A DNA stretch of 28,508 nt from an uncultured bacterium. Its GTDB lineage: Bacteria; Cloacimonadota; Cloacimonadia; Cloacimonadales; Cloacimonadaceae. Of the stretch, positions 7,779 to 16,128 are shown in pieces. The position numbers and the translations under genes were made by a program. The stretch lies in assembly GCA_937960795.1 (NCBI GenBank), contig CALGPA010000094.1:1-28508 (forward strand). Reading direction: 5' to 3'. The first letter of the stretch is position 1, and each line of letters begins with the position of its first letter. Under the pieces are notes generated by a model. That model was not told the DNA's origin. It did not search any database and saw only the letters and a program-made list of their open reading frames with translations.

Positions 7779-9041
7779 ATGTTTAGTTTCATCATCAAAG
7801 GGATCTTTCGGGATCGTCATCGTTGGCTGTTCCCGCTCTCGGTCATCATAGTATCGGTGGCGATATTGGTATTCGCCTTTTCATTCATGGATGGTTTTAT
7901 GATGAGCTTCGTCCGGCAAACCGCCAGATTCGATACCGGACACGTGAAAGTGGTCAGCAGAGCTTATTCTGAGATGCTGAATCAAAAGCCACACGATCTA
8001 GCGCTTTTGGATATCAAGGATTTGCTTGAGGACTGGAGGGCCGAATATCCGCAAGTGACCTTTGTAGAACGCATCAATTTTGGTGCGTTGATAGATGTCC
8101 CGGACGACGAGGGCAAGACCCTGATGCAGGCTGACGCCATCGTCTTTGCCATTGATCTCGATCCAGCCGGTGACGACTATCATAGGATGCAGATCGATCG
8201 CGCGCTCGCCCAAGGAAGAGCTCCCCGGCATAGCGAGGAGATCCTCATCAGTGACATCGCTTTTGAAAACCTCAATCTAAAGCTGGATGATGAGATCACC
8301 CTGCTCAGCTCAACCGTGTTTGGCTCGATGACCATGCAAAACTTCCGCATCAGTGGAGTCGTGAAGTTTGGCATCCAAACCTTGGATAAAGGAGCCCTGA
8401 TCATGGATCTTGATGCTGCTCGCCCGATGCTGGACATGGCGGGTGGTGCCGGTGAGATTCTGGGTTTCTTCACCGACAATCGCTTTGATACCACTAGGGC
8501 AACAAGCCTCGCCAGAAACTTCAACCAACGCTACACAGATGTCGATGATGAGTTTTCCCCGGTCATGCTTTCCATGGCAAAACAGGGCAACACAGGCTAC
8601 ATGCTGCAGGTCATGGATTATGGAACACTATGGATGTCCATGTCATTTGTCATCATCTTGGGCATAGTTCTGTGGAATTCAGGCTTGATGAACGGAATCC
8701 GGCGTTATGGAGAGTTTGGCCTCAGACTCGCCATCGGTGAAAGCAAGCGCCAAGTCTATTTTAGATTGCTCTCAGAGGCTCTCATCATCGGATTCATCGG
8801 CTCGCTCATCGGAGTAAGCATTGGCGCCCTAATCAGCAAGAACTTCGTGATGGACATGAGCGTGTACCAAAAAAGCTCATCGATCCTCACCGAAAACCTG
8901 CTTTCCACCACCATGAGCATGAAGGTGGTCTGGGTGGGATTTTTCACAGGCCTTCTCTCCAGCGTGCTCGGAGCATCCTTGGCGGGGATAGCCGTCTTTA
9001 ACAGACAAACATCACAACTCTTTAAGGAGCTGGAAACATGA
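7779..9041 (+). CDS. FtsX/LolE-type ABC transporter permease (second of two)
   Basis: The protein has 420 residues from the ATG at 7779, which begins one base after the previous stop and follows a GGAAAGGTGGA ribosome-binding region. An upstream in-frame TTG at 7749 would overlap the preceding gene and is less likely. Topology is an N-terminal helix (about 18-38), a large periplasmic domain opening with RQTARFDTGHVKVVSRAY, and three C-terminal helices (near MSMSFVIILGIVLWN, LLSEALIIGFIGSLIGVSIG and VVWVGFFTGLLSSVLGASLAG). The loop RRYGEFGLRLAIGESKRQV is the FtsX-type coupling region. It differs clearly from the first permease, so a heteromeric LolCE-like pair is likely. Confidence 0.9.
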   Translation: MFSFIIKGIFRDRHRWLFPLSVIIVSVAILVFAFSFMDGFMMSFVRQTARFDTGHVKVVSRAYSEMLNQKPHDLALLDIKDLLEDWRAEYPQVTFVERINFGALIDVPDDEGKTLMQADAIVFAIDLDPAGDDYHRMQIDRALAQGRAPRHSEEILISDIAFENLNLKLDDEITLLSSTVFGSMTMQNFRISGVVKFGIQTLDKGALIMDLDAARPMLDMAGGAGEILGFFTDNRFDTTRATSLARNFNQRYTDVDDEFSPVMLSMAKQGNTGYMLQVMDYGTLWMSMSFVIILGIVLWNSGLMNGIRRYGEFGLRLAIGESKRQVYFRLLSEALIIGFIGSLIGVSIGALISKNFVMDMSVYQKSSSILTENLLSTTMSMKVVWVGFFTGLLSSVLGASLAGIAVFNRQTSQLFKELET

Positions 9042-9775
9042 AGCACATCGCATTATTGATCGCAATCCTGATCTCGATTCCGCTAGCAGCCACTACACCT
9101 TCTGCCGACACGATCCTTCAGGAAATGGACAAAAACATGATCACCAACAGCAGCAAAGCCACGACACGTATGGTCGTTCATTCCCGCCGTGCTTCCCGCA
9201 GCATGGAAGCCATCAGCTATTCGATGGGCAATGAAAAAGCCTTCACGGAGTATCTGGCTCCCCCTCGTGAAAGAGGCACGAAGATGTTGAAACTGGGAAA
9301 TGACCTTTGGATATATGACCCTTCTTCAGACAGGACCATCCAGATCTCCGGCAATATGCTCAAACAATCCGTGATGGGCAGCGATCTCTCTTATGAAGAC
9401 ATGATGGAGGAGACATCCTACACAGAGAGCTACTCCGCCAAGATCCTCGAATCCGTCACCTATGAAGGAAGAGAAGCATGGATCCTTGAGCTGGAAGCTA
9501 CAAGTGAAAACGTGAGCTATCAGCGCCGCAAAACCTGGGTGGACAAAGAGCGCTATGTCCCTCTCTATGAGGAGTGGTATGCCAAAAGCGGCAAACTTCT
9601 AAAGACCTTCACCGCCTCCGAATATCAAAAGATATCGGGGCGCTGGCAACCGATGAAGATCCTCTTCAAAGACGAGCTCAAAGAAGGCAAGGGCACCGAG
9701 TATATCATAGACTCGCTGGAGCTCGATATCCGGATCCCGGAGCATATCTTCAGCCGAGCCAGTCTACGCAAATGA
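9038..9775 (+). CDS. LolA-like outer membrane lipoprotein-sorting protein
   Basis: The protein has 245 residues with a signal peptide (about 1-18, IALLIAILISIPLAA) and no lipobox, so it is a soluble periplasmic protein. The mature sequence is the COG2834/PF17131 pattern: an N-terminal helix ADTILQEMDKNM, then antiparallel strands including YLAPPRERGTKMLKLGNDLW, DRTIQISGNMLKQSVMGSDL and YEDMM. This family adopts the open-barrel LolA fold that shields lipid chains. It is placed directly after two FtsX permeases with an ATGA overlap, so a role as carrier between the ABC transporter and the outer membrane is the natural inference. It is unlikely to be canonical LolA: members of this subfamily usually sit in accessory export clusters. 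Confidence 0.88.
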   Translation: MKHIALLIAILISIPLAATTPSADTILQEMDKNMITNSSKATTRMVVHSRRASRSMEAISYSMGNEKAFTEYLAPPRERGTKMLKLGNDLWIYDPSSDRTIQISGNMLKQSVMGSDLSYEDMMEETSYTESYSAKILESVTYEGREAWILELEATSENVSYQRRKTWVDKERYVPLYEEWYAKSGKLLKTFTASEYQKISGRWQPMKILFKDELKEGKGTEYIIDSLELDIRIPEHIFSRASLRK

Positions 9776-10947
9776 TCGCAATCATCGGTGGAGGTCCTGC
9801 TGCCATCGGAGCAGCGCTGGCATGCCGAGAACGCGCGGTTATCCTGGAGCGTAATGAATACTGCGGCAAGAAGCTGCTTATCTCCGGAGCGGGACAATGC
9901 AACTTCACAAACTCCCTATCTTCAGAAGCCTTTTTAGCGCGCTTGGGGGAGTTTCGGAATTGGCTCAAGCCCGCCTTTTACGCGCTTGACAATCGTGCTC
10001 TTATGCGGATAGTGGAAGATAGCGGTTGCCCGTTCCAGATCCGCGATGATGGCAAAGTCTTTCCCAAGAGCCTAAGCGCCCAAGATCTTCGTGATAGCCT
10101 GATAAAGCATATTGTTCAGGCAGGAACGAAGATCTCATATGAATCCCAAGTCACCCGGATCATCCCCGCAGAAGAGGGCTTTGAGATCAGGATCAAGGGA
10201 CAAAGCTCCCTTAGGGCAGACAAGGTCATAGTTTGCAGCGGAGGCGCTGCTTGGCCACAGACGGGCAGCGACGGCTCCTCCTACGAGTTTGCGCGCAGTC
10301 TCGGCATTGAGGTGATCCCACCCGCTCCCGCACTGGCTTCCGTCACCATCGAGGATTATTCTGCGTTTCGAAGCTGTGCGGGCATCGCAATCAGAGCAGT
10401 AGGCGTCGCCCATGAGAAGAAGCGCCTAAAAGGTGACCTGCTGTTCACCCACACCGGCCTCAGCGGACCTGTGATCTTGGACAATTCATATCGCATGACT
10501 GCCGGGGATAAGCTCCGGATTAGTATTGCGGATAGCTCAGATCTATTGCGCCTGATACAGGAGCATCCCAAAAAACAGCTCCGGAAGATCGTCCCTACTT
10601 TGGGCTTACCACAAAGCCTCAGCTGCGCCATCCTAGACTATCTTGGGATTCCCAAAGATAGCCTTGCCGCGGATTTTCGTGCTTCGGACAGACATCGCCT
10701 ATGCAGTGCTCTAGATGCCCTAGATCTTCGCATCAAGAGCATCCAAGACATCCGCACGTCGATGTCGGATTTTGGCGGTGTGTCTCTGAAGGAAGTCTCT
10801 TCCAAAAGCATGGAATCAAAAAAGATTCCTGGTCTTTTTTTTGCCGGAGAGAGCTTAGCTTACTCCTTGCCAACAGGAGGATTTAGCATACAGATGGCAT
10901 TCAGCACGGGGTATATGGCAGGCAGAAAAGCAATGAATACTATTTGA
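9772..10947 (+). CDS. HI0933/BaiN-family FAD-dependent oxidoreductase
   Basis: The protein has 391 residues from the ATG at 9772, which overlaps the preceding stop (ATGA). A longer frame reading back to 9574 lies inside the LolA-like gene and is rejected. The N-terminal dinucleotide fold is AIIGGGPAAIGAAL (3-16). The family hallmark CGKKLLISGAGQCNFTNS is at 31-48. Further motifs are VCSGGAAWPQTGSDGSSYEF, LLFTHTGLSGP and the C-terminal GLFFAGESLAYSLPTGGFS, where most relatives read FAGE-LD-x-GPTGGYNLQ. Substrates in this family are mostly unknown. It is the last gene of the export operon; whether it acts on the exported molecule or is simply co-transcribed cannot be decided. Confidence 0.88.
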   Translation: MIAIIGGGPAAIGAALACRERAVILERNEYCGKKLLISGAGQCNFTNSLSSEAFLARLGEFRNWLKPAFYALDNRALMRIVEDSGCPFQIRDDGKVFPKSLSAQDLRDSLIKHIVQAGTKISYESQVTRIIPAEEGFEIRIKGQSSLRADKVIVCSGGAAWPQTGSDGSSYEFARSLGIEVIPPAPALASVTIEDYSAFRSCAGIAIRAVGVAHEKKRLKGDLLFTHTGLSGPVILDNSYRMTAGDKLRISIADSSDLLRLIQEHPKKQLRKIVPTLGLPQSLSCAILDYLGIPKDSLAADFRASDRHRLCSALDALDLRIKSIQDIRTSMSDFGGVSLKEVSSKSMESKKIPGLFFAGESLAYSLPTGGFSIQMAFSTGYMAGRKAMNTI

Positions 10948-11002
10948 TTTTCATTCCAAACGAGTTATCCTGTATGAATATAAGTGTGATGAGGAGAGAC
11001 TC

Positions 11003-12694
11003 GTGATAAAACTACCAGCTTTTACCCTAAAGGCGATGATCCAAAATACCATCGCAAAGCACCCAACCAGACCCGCCCTTTCAATGGTTGATGGCGACGC
11101 CATCACCTACGCACAGCTGTCTTTGGATATTATGGAAGTAATCGCATTGCTCAAGGAGCATGGCGTAAGAAAAGGTGACCGAGTAGCCCTGCTTTCCCAA
11201 AACATGCCACATTGGGGTGTCGCGTATCTGGCGATTACGTCCATGGGAGCGATAGTGGTGCCGATCTTGGTAGATTTTCACCTGAATGAGATCCTACAGA
11301 TCATCAAACACAGCGGAGCAAAGGCTGTCTTTGTGTCCAATGCTCATTATGAGAAGATTGCCTATAGCGACTTGGAGCCTTTCCCCCAGCTCTTCATTCT
11401 GGACGATCTGAGCCCGATCGAAGCCCGCCTTCCCAAAGACAAGCTTTCTGAGTATATCGACGAGAGAAAAACCGCATGGAAAAGAGCGCGCAACAAAGCT
11501 TTGGAAGCCGTTGGCTTGATGGATACTGAGCCGGAAGAAGAAGATATCGCTGCCATCATCTACACTTCCGGAACCACCGGAAGCTCCAAGGGAGTGATGC
11601 TTACTCACAGAAACCTTGTAAAAGACGCTTGGCTGACTCTGCATATCCAAAATGTCGATGATCAAGACCGCCTAATCTCTGTGCTTCCCCTTTCACACAC
11701 CTATGAATGCACGATCGGCTTCCTGATCCCGATGATGACAGGAGCCTGCGTATACTATCTGGACAAGCCTCCTACAGCTCGCATCTTGATCCCCGCCATG
11801 CAAAAGATACGTCCCACGATGATCCTCACCGTTCCGCTCATCATCGAGAAGATCTTCAAACTGCAGATTTATCCTCAGCTTACAAAGAACCTGATAATGC
11901 GCGAGATGTATAAGCTGCCGCCCATGCGCAAAGCGCTTCACAAGGTAGCCGGCAAAAAGCTGATGAAGACCTTTGGCGGAGCCCTGCATTTCTATGGGAT
12001 CGGTGGCGCTTTGCTTTCCCATGATGTCGAGCGTTTTCTTTTTGAAGCAGGTTTCCCCTATGCCATAGGCTACGGCTTGACCGAGACCTCTCCCCTCATC
12101 GCAGGGTGCGCACCGGCAGTCGTCAAATTCCGCTCCACGGGCACAGTCCTGCCTGAGCTGGATGTCCGCATTGCTGATCCCGATCCCAAGACAGGCATCG
12201 GAGAGATCCAGATCAAAGGTCCGACCGTCATGAAAGGCTATTTCAAGGATAAGGAGCGCACTGCGCAAAGCTTCACAAAAGACGGATATTTCAAGACCGG
12301 AGATCTCGGCAAACTCACCAAGCAGAACTATCTTTACATCAAGGGACGCATCAAAAACGTGATCATCGGTCCCAATGGCGACAACATCTATGCCGAAGAA
12401 GTGGAAGCAAAGCTCAATGAAGCCGAGACAGTGCTCGAATCCATGGTTTATGAAAACGCCGGGCACATCGTAGCCAGAGTATTCTTGAACTATGAGATCC
12501 TGGATACTCAACACAATATATCAAAGCTCAGCAGTGTGCAGACCGAAAAGTTTATCGAAAAACACCTTCTGGATTTACGCAGCTTCCTAAATGCCAATGT
12601 CGCATCGTTTTCCAAGGTACACAAGATCATAGAGCAAAAAGAACCGTTTGAAAAAACACCAACTCAAAAGATAAAAAGATTCCTATATCAATAA
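11003..12694 (+). CDS. AMP-dependent acyl-CoA synthetase, long-chain fatty-acid-CoA ligase-like
   Basis: This is an adenylate-forming enzyme of the ANL superfamily (fatty acid + ATP + CoA to acyl-CoA + AMP + PPi), 563 residues. Motifs are the P-loop YTSGTTGSSKGVMLTHRN (187-204), YGLTETSP (357-364), GEIQIKGPTVMKGYF and DGYFKTGDLG in the hinge region, KGRIKNVII, and the C-terminal catalytic Lys in PTQKIKR (K556). The domain arrangement resembles FadD-like enzymes of anaerobes that feed exogenous or recycled fatty acids into lipids. The start is GTG at 11003 with a strong GAGGAGA ribosome-binding site 6 bases upstream. It begins 55 bases after the flavoprotein gene; a separate promoter is not obvious. 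Nif3 follows after 15 bases. Confidence 0.92.
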   Translation: MIKLPAFTLKAMIQNTIAKHPTRPALSMVDGDAITYAQLSLDIMEVIALLKEHGVRKGDRVALLSQNMPHWGVAYLAITSMGAIVVPILVDFHLNEILQIIKHSGAKAVFVSNAHYEKIAYSDLEPFPQLFILDDLSPIEARLPKDKLSEYIDERKTAWKRARNKALEAVGLMDTEPEEEDIAAIIYTSGTTGSSKGVMLTHRNLVKDAWLTLHIQNVDDQDRLISVLPLSHTYECTIGFLIPMMTGACVYYLDKPPTARILIPAMQKIRPTMILTVPLIIEKIFKLQIYPQLTKNLIMREMYKLPPMRKALHKVAGKKLMKTFGGALHFYGIGGALLSHDVERFLFEAGFPYAIGYGLTETSPLIAGCAPAVVKFRSTGTVLPELDVRIADPDPKTGIGEIQIKGPTVMKGYFKDKERTAQSFTKDGYFKTGDLGKLTKQNYLYIKGRIKNVIIGPNGDNIYAEEVEAKLNEAETVLESMVYENAGHIVARVFLNYEILDTQHNISKLSSVQTEKFIEKHLLDLRSFLNANVASFSKVHKIIEQKEPFEKTPTQKIKRFLYQ

Positions 12695-12709
12695 ATGGAG
12701 TAATGAACA

Positions 12710-13474
12710 ATGATACTAAACACCATATTGGAGCACTTAGAGCAATTCGCTCCACCGGAATTGGCTCAGGATTGGGACAATGTCGGTCTTCTGATTGGTG
12801 AAAAATCCCGCAAGATAAAAAGCGTCCTGATCAGTCTGGACGCGAGTGAAAATGCCGTGGAATATGCCAAAAGCAAAGGACATGACCTCATCCTCACCCA
12901 CCACCCCCTCATCTTCCATCCACTAAAAAGCATCACAAACCCCGTGATCCTAAACATGATAGAATCCCATATTTCCCTGATCAGCATGCACACAAATTTT
13001 GACGCTGCAATCGGGGGAGTCAATCACGCCCTTGCCGAAGAGCTGGATCTCGAAGTCGATAGACACTTGGGAGATCCCGAAGCCAAAGACATCGGCTTGA
13101 TCTGCATCTCAAAAACTCCGATCAAAATCAAAGACCTGGCTGACTTCACTAAAGAACGTCTCGGCTCAAAATATATCAAGCTATGGACTGCAGGTCTTGA
13201 TGTAAACAGACAGGTCTCTCGCATCGCGATCTGCGGCGGATCCGGCGGAAGTGCACTTCCTCTGGCCCAAGAATATGCAGACATCCTGATCACCGGCGAT
13301 GTCTCCTATCACAACTTCCTGGACAGCAAAATCCCGATCATCGACGCAGGACATTTCTACACCGAATATCCGGCACTGAAAAAGCTCAAAGATAGCCTTG
13401 AGACCTTTGGAATAAAAAACGAAATCATGCCTATTGAGCTTCATGAATGGAGACAAAATATCATCTACGTATGA
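12710..13474 (+). CDS. Nif3-like dinuclear metal-center protein (GTP cyclohydrolase I type 2 family)
   Basis: The protein has 254 residues, the short form without the central insertion found in some homologues. Motifs are the N-terminal AQDWDNVGLLIG (19-30), metal ligands in LTHHP (H64, H65), SMHTNFDAAIGGVNHAL (92-108), and the C-terminal GDVSYHNFLD and DAGHFYTEYPALK. The family forms hexameric toroids with a two-metal site. GTP cyclohydrolase activity is annotated for some members, but the general role is unsettled. The ATG has ATGGAG 9 bases upstream. It is followed by a strong terminator, making it the last gene of its transcript. Confidence 0.92.
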   Translation: MILNTILEHLEQFAPPELAQDWDNVGLLIGEKSRKIKSVLISLDASENAVEYAKSKGHDLILTHHPLIFHPLKSITNPVILNMIESHISLISMHTNFDAAIGGVNHALAEELDLEVDRHLGDPEAKDIGLICISKTPIKIKDLADFTKERLGSKYIKLWTAGLDVNRQVSRIAICGGSGGSALPLAQEYADILITGDVSYHNFLDSKIPIIDAGHFYTEYPALKKLKDSLETFGIKNEIMPIELHEWRQNIIYV

Positions 13475-13504
13475 TCGTTGATGGAAAAACACACTCAATA
13501 AGAT

Positions 13505-13531
13505 AAAAAGCGCTGGATTCAGCGCTTTTTT
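13505..13531 (+). terminator. Intrinsic terminator after the nif3-like gene
   Basis: An 11-base-pair stem, AAAAAGCGCTG (13505-13515) pairing with CAGCGCTTTTT (13520-13530), closes a GATT loop and runs directly into six Ts. With the A-tract on the left it could also work in the opposite direction. Confidence 0.9.
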
Positions 13532-13532
13532 C

Positions 13533-13562
13533 TTGACAAGATCACCACAAGATACCGATAAT
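13533..13562 (+). promoter_or_regulatory. Strong sigma70-type promoter for the large lipoprotein gene
   Basis: A perfect TTGACA (13533-13538) and GATAAT (13557-13562) are 18 bases apart, two bases after the terminator T-run. The deduced transcription start near 13569 leaves a leader of about 20 bases containing GGAGG (13580-13584) before the ATG at 13590. Confidence 0.75.
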
Positions 13563-13589
13563 GAAACTAATACTTCTGTGGAGGAAGAA

Positions 13590-16046
13590 ATGAAACACGC
13601 GTTTAGAATAGTTTTGATATTGATGCTCGTCTTCGTCCTTGCGTCTTGCGACAAAGATAGCAGCGACAATAAACCTGCAGAAACCTCACAAGCACTTGCA
13701 ACCTACTGGACTAGTCAAACCAATCTCACAGAAAGTCTTGAGACTCGTGATGAGACTATGGATTCCATCCAAGAGAGAATTATCGGCTTGGGAGATAATA
13801 AATCCAAAAACGCCATCGAAGAAATCGACGCTTTGGTAAACGGCTATATCGCTCAAAGCAATGAAGCAGCCGGATTCTTCGATGAGATGCGTCGCCTTGA
13901 AGACAATATCCGCCCCTATGGAGACGACAAAAACATCTTCGGTGATATTGCCAGGGGTGTCTACAACAAAGCCTCCGGAGCCGTCATATCAAGCGGCAGA
14001 ATGGTGCGCTCCGGTTGGCGCGTGCTCAGCGGAAGACAAAGCCTCAGACAGGTGCTCAATGATCCCGAATCCGGAATCCCGATCGTATCCAGCTTTGCCG
14101 CAGATCTTCAGCGCCACAATGCTCAACGTGATGCCGCAATCCGCCAGGCTATTCTGGAAAACAACAGTCAGGATGGCTGGGTGCCGATCAGCTCACTACC
14201 CGGCAATACTCCTGAAGAAAAAGCAAATGCCTATCTCAATCTTTCTGACGAAGATCCCCTTAAAATGGGTACTCGCCGTGACGTGATGTTTTGGGATGCT
14301 GATGAAAGGACTCGCACTGCAAACACTGCCAGAAAACTCGGGGAGACCGGCGTCAAGATCGTAGCCGATTCATATGGCGGAGGAGCCGGAGAATGGACCA
14401 ATGAGGTTCTCAATCAACACATGAGCCAAGGTCAAGATCCATCTGACAAAGGCAGCATGGAGATCAAGGTCCGCAGCACAGATAGCGGCAACCCGCCGGT
14501 TGAACAGCCCAAAATCGTCATCATCGACAAAGTAAATACTCCCGATAGCGACCCCAGAGTCACCGTCTTTGTCAACGCGCCGGAGACCTTGGTAGCTGAG
14601 CTTCCCACTGGAGATTACAATATCATCGCCTCGGCAGAAGAGTTTATCCGCAATGTCGAAGGTGCATTCACGGTCGCCTACCAAGAAGTGCGCGAGCAGG
14701 TCAACACTCTCCTCAAGCTCGCAGAAAATGCCATCATCATCGAGGGCATCACCGCTGATAGCGAAGTCGTCTCCACAGGCAGCACCGTGGGGATCAATCT
14801 CAGCTGCGTCAGCACTCTCGGTCAAGATCTCAGCTTTGAGTGGAGCATCACCGGTGGCGAATATGGCAGTATGAACAAGAATCGAAACCGCCTCAGCTTC
14901 GTTCCCCAAAGTGAAGGGGACTTCACCATCAATGTGGAAGTCACAGATTCATTTAACAACACAAGAAATACCTCCATCACCATCTCTGCCATCGATGCCA
15001 GCATCAGCTTTGTCGAATATGCTATCACAGCAGAAGATATCGATGACGACATGCTCAACCCGGGTGAATTGGCCACTGTGAGATTACACATCTCAAACAC
15101 CGGCTCAACAGACCTGGTGGGCACCACTGATCTCATCGGTATGGGCGGAGTCTTGGTAGGCTTTAACCAAAACACTGCCGAGATTCCCATCGGCGAAACA
15201 GCGCAATTCCTTGCAAATATTCAGCTCCCGGCAACATTCTCTTCTTCTAATGCTGATCTGGAGTTTCGCTATCTTGTGGAGGATCAAGCCGGAAACCCGG
15301 TCATAATGAGCCTGCCCATCTCAATCCCCGTGGACTTTTATGTTGAGATCAATCCAATCCAGACCCCTGTGGAAGATCGCGTGCTCACCGTGCGTGGAAG
15401 AGTGGCAAATCCTCAGCTCACCAGAGCCAGCATGATCGTGGATGGAGATGTTCAGCAAGCCTATGAGATGGAGCTCTATAATGGCTATTTCCAACAAAAC
15501 ATAGTGGTCGGCAGCTCATATGATGAGCAGGAGCACACAGTCGAAGTCACCGCCATCTCCGGTAGCCTGGAAGCAACTGCCTCTCAGACTTTCACCTCCC
15601 AGATCCCGCCCACGGCTCTGCGCGTAACCCTCACTTGGGATACAAGCGGCACCGACGTCGATCTCTGGGTCACTGATCCAAATGGAGAAAGATGCTACTA
15701 TGCAAATTCCACTACTGCCAGTGGGCTGACCCTAGATTTTGATGACACAGATGGCTTTGGCCCCGAAAATATCACCACGACAAACATCATCCCGGGTGAC
15801 TACCTCGTGCAAGTGCATTATTATAGCGACCATGATTATGAAAATGCCATCAGCACAAATGCTACGGTCGTGATTCGCATCAATGAAGGCAGCCCAGACG
15901 AAACGGTCAACAACTATTATGGCTTCCTCTACGACACAGGAGACCTCTGGACGGTGACAACCCTCACCTTTGATGGCAACACCTGGAGACTCAAAGAGAG
16001 AAATCAAAAAACTATCCAAGAATCCGCTGAACTACCGGAAAAGTAG
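13590..16046 (+). CDS. Large multidomain lipoprotein with C-terminal DUF2135 (YfaP-like) domain
   Basis: The protein has 818 residues from the ATG at 13590. A longer frame from a TTG at 13533 overlaps the -35 box and lacks a ribosome-binding site. The N-terminus is a lipoprotein signal: a hydrophobic core, then VLASC with the lipidated Cys at 20 and Asp at +2. Residues about 25-330 are a mostly helical region I do not recognise, with a glycine-rich SYGGGAGEW patch. Residues about 383-468 look like an Ig/PKD fold (LSFEWSITGGEYG, VEVTDSFNN). Residues about 470-570 resemble CARDB (NPGELATVRLHISNTGSTDL). Residues about 673-800 are DUF2135: LRVTLTWDTSGTDVDLWVTDPNGERCYY, given here in parts as TWDTSGTDVDLWVTDPNGE and then a GFGPENI segment. 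It is probably anchored on the outer membrane, possibly surface-facing. It is monocistronic. Confidence 0.85.
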   Translation: MKHAFRIVLILMLVFVLASCDKDSSDNKPAETSQALATYWTSQTNLTESLETRDETMDSIQERIIGLGDNKSKNAIEEIDALVNGYIAQSNEAAGFFDEMRRLEDNIRPYGDDKNIFGDIARGVYNKASGAVISSGRMVRSGWRVLSGRQSLRQVLNDPESGIPIVSSFAADLQRHNAQRDAAIRQAILENNSQDGWVPISSLPGNTPEEKANAYLNLSDEDPLKMGTRRDVMFWDADERTRTANTARKLGETGVKIVADSYGGGAGEWTNEVLNQHMSQGQDPSDKGSMEIKVRSTDSGNPPVEQPKIVIIDKVNTPDSDPRVTVFVNAPETLVAELPTGDYNIIASAEEFIRNVEGAFTVAYQEVREQVNTLLKLAENAIIIEGITADSEVVSTGSTVGINLSCVSTLGQDLSFEWSITGGEYGSMNKNRNRLSFVPQSEGDFTINVEVTDSFNNTRNTSITISAIDASISFVEYAITAEDIDDDMLNPGELATVRLHISNTGSTDLVGTTDLIGMGGVLVGFNQNTAEIPIGETAQFLANIQLPATFSSSNADLEFRYLVEDQAGNPVIMSLPISIPVDFYVEINPIQTPVEDRVLTVRGRVANPQLTRASMIVDGDVQQAYEMELYNGYFQQNIVVGSSYDEQEHTVEVTAISGSLEATASQTFTSQIPPTALRVTLTWDTSGTDVDLWVTDPNGERCYYANSTTASGLTLDFDDTDGFGPENITTTNIIPGDYLVQVHYYSDHDYENAISTNATVVIRINEGSPDETVNNYYGFLYDTGDLWTVTTLTFDGNTWRLKERNQKTIQESAELPEK

Positions 16047-16071
16047 AACACTCCATAGTCCTGATGCTCCT

Positions 16072-16104
16072 AGTGACCCCTTGCTCCTTGGGGTCACTTT
16101 TTTT
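16072..16104 (+). terminator. Intrinsic terminator after the lipoprotein gene
   Basis: A 9-base-pair perfect stem, AGTGACCCC (16072-16080) and GGGGTCACT (16090-16098), closes a 9-base loop and ends in seven Ts (16098-16104). Confidence 0.92.
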
Positions 16105-16128
16105 GTGTCAGACTAGGAATTTTAGCTT

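Noticed and set aside
9574..9771. 66-residue N-terminal extension of the flavoprotein
   Set aside because: It lies inside the LolA-like gene in another frame, and the FAD-binding fold begins directly at the ATG at 9772.
11693..12514. 273-residue open frame on the minus strand
   Set aside because: It is antisense to the acyl-CoA synthetase core motifs, with no family signature and no start signals.
13533..13589. Upstream TTG start adding 19 residues to the large lipoprotein
   Set aside because: The TTG is the first part of a perfect TTGACA -35 box, and the ATG at 13590 has GGAGG and begins a proper lipoprotein signal peptide.
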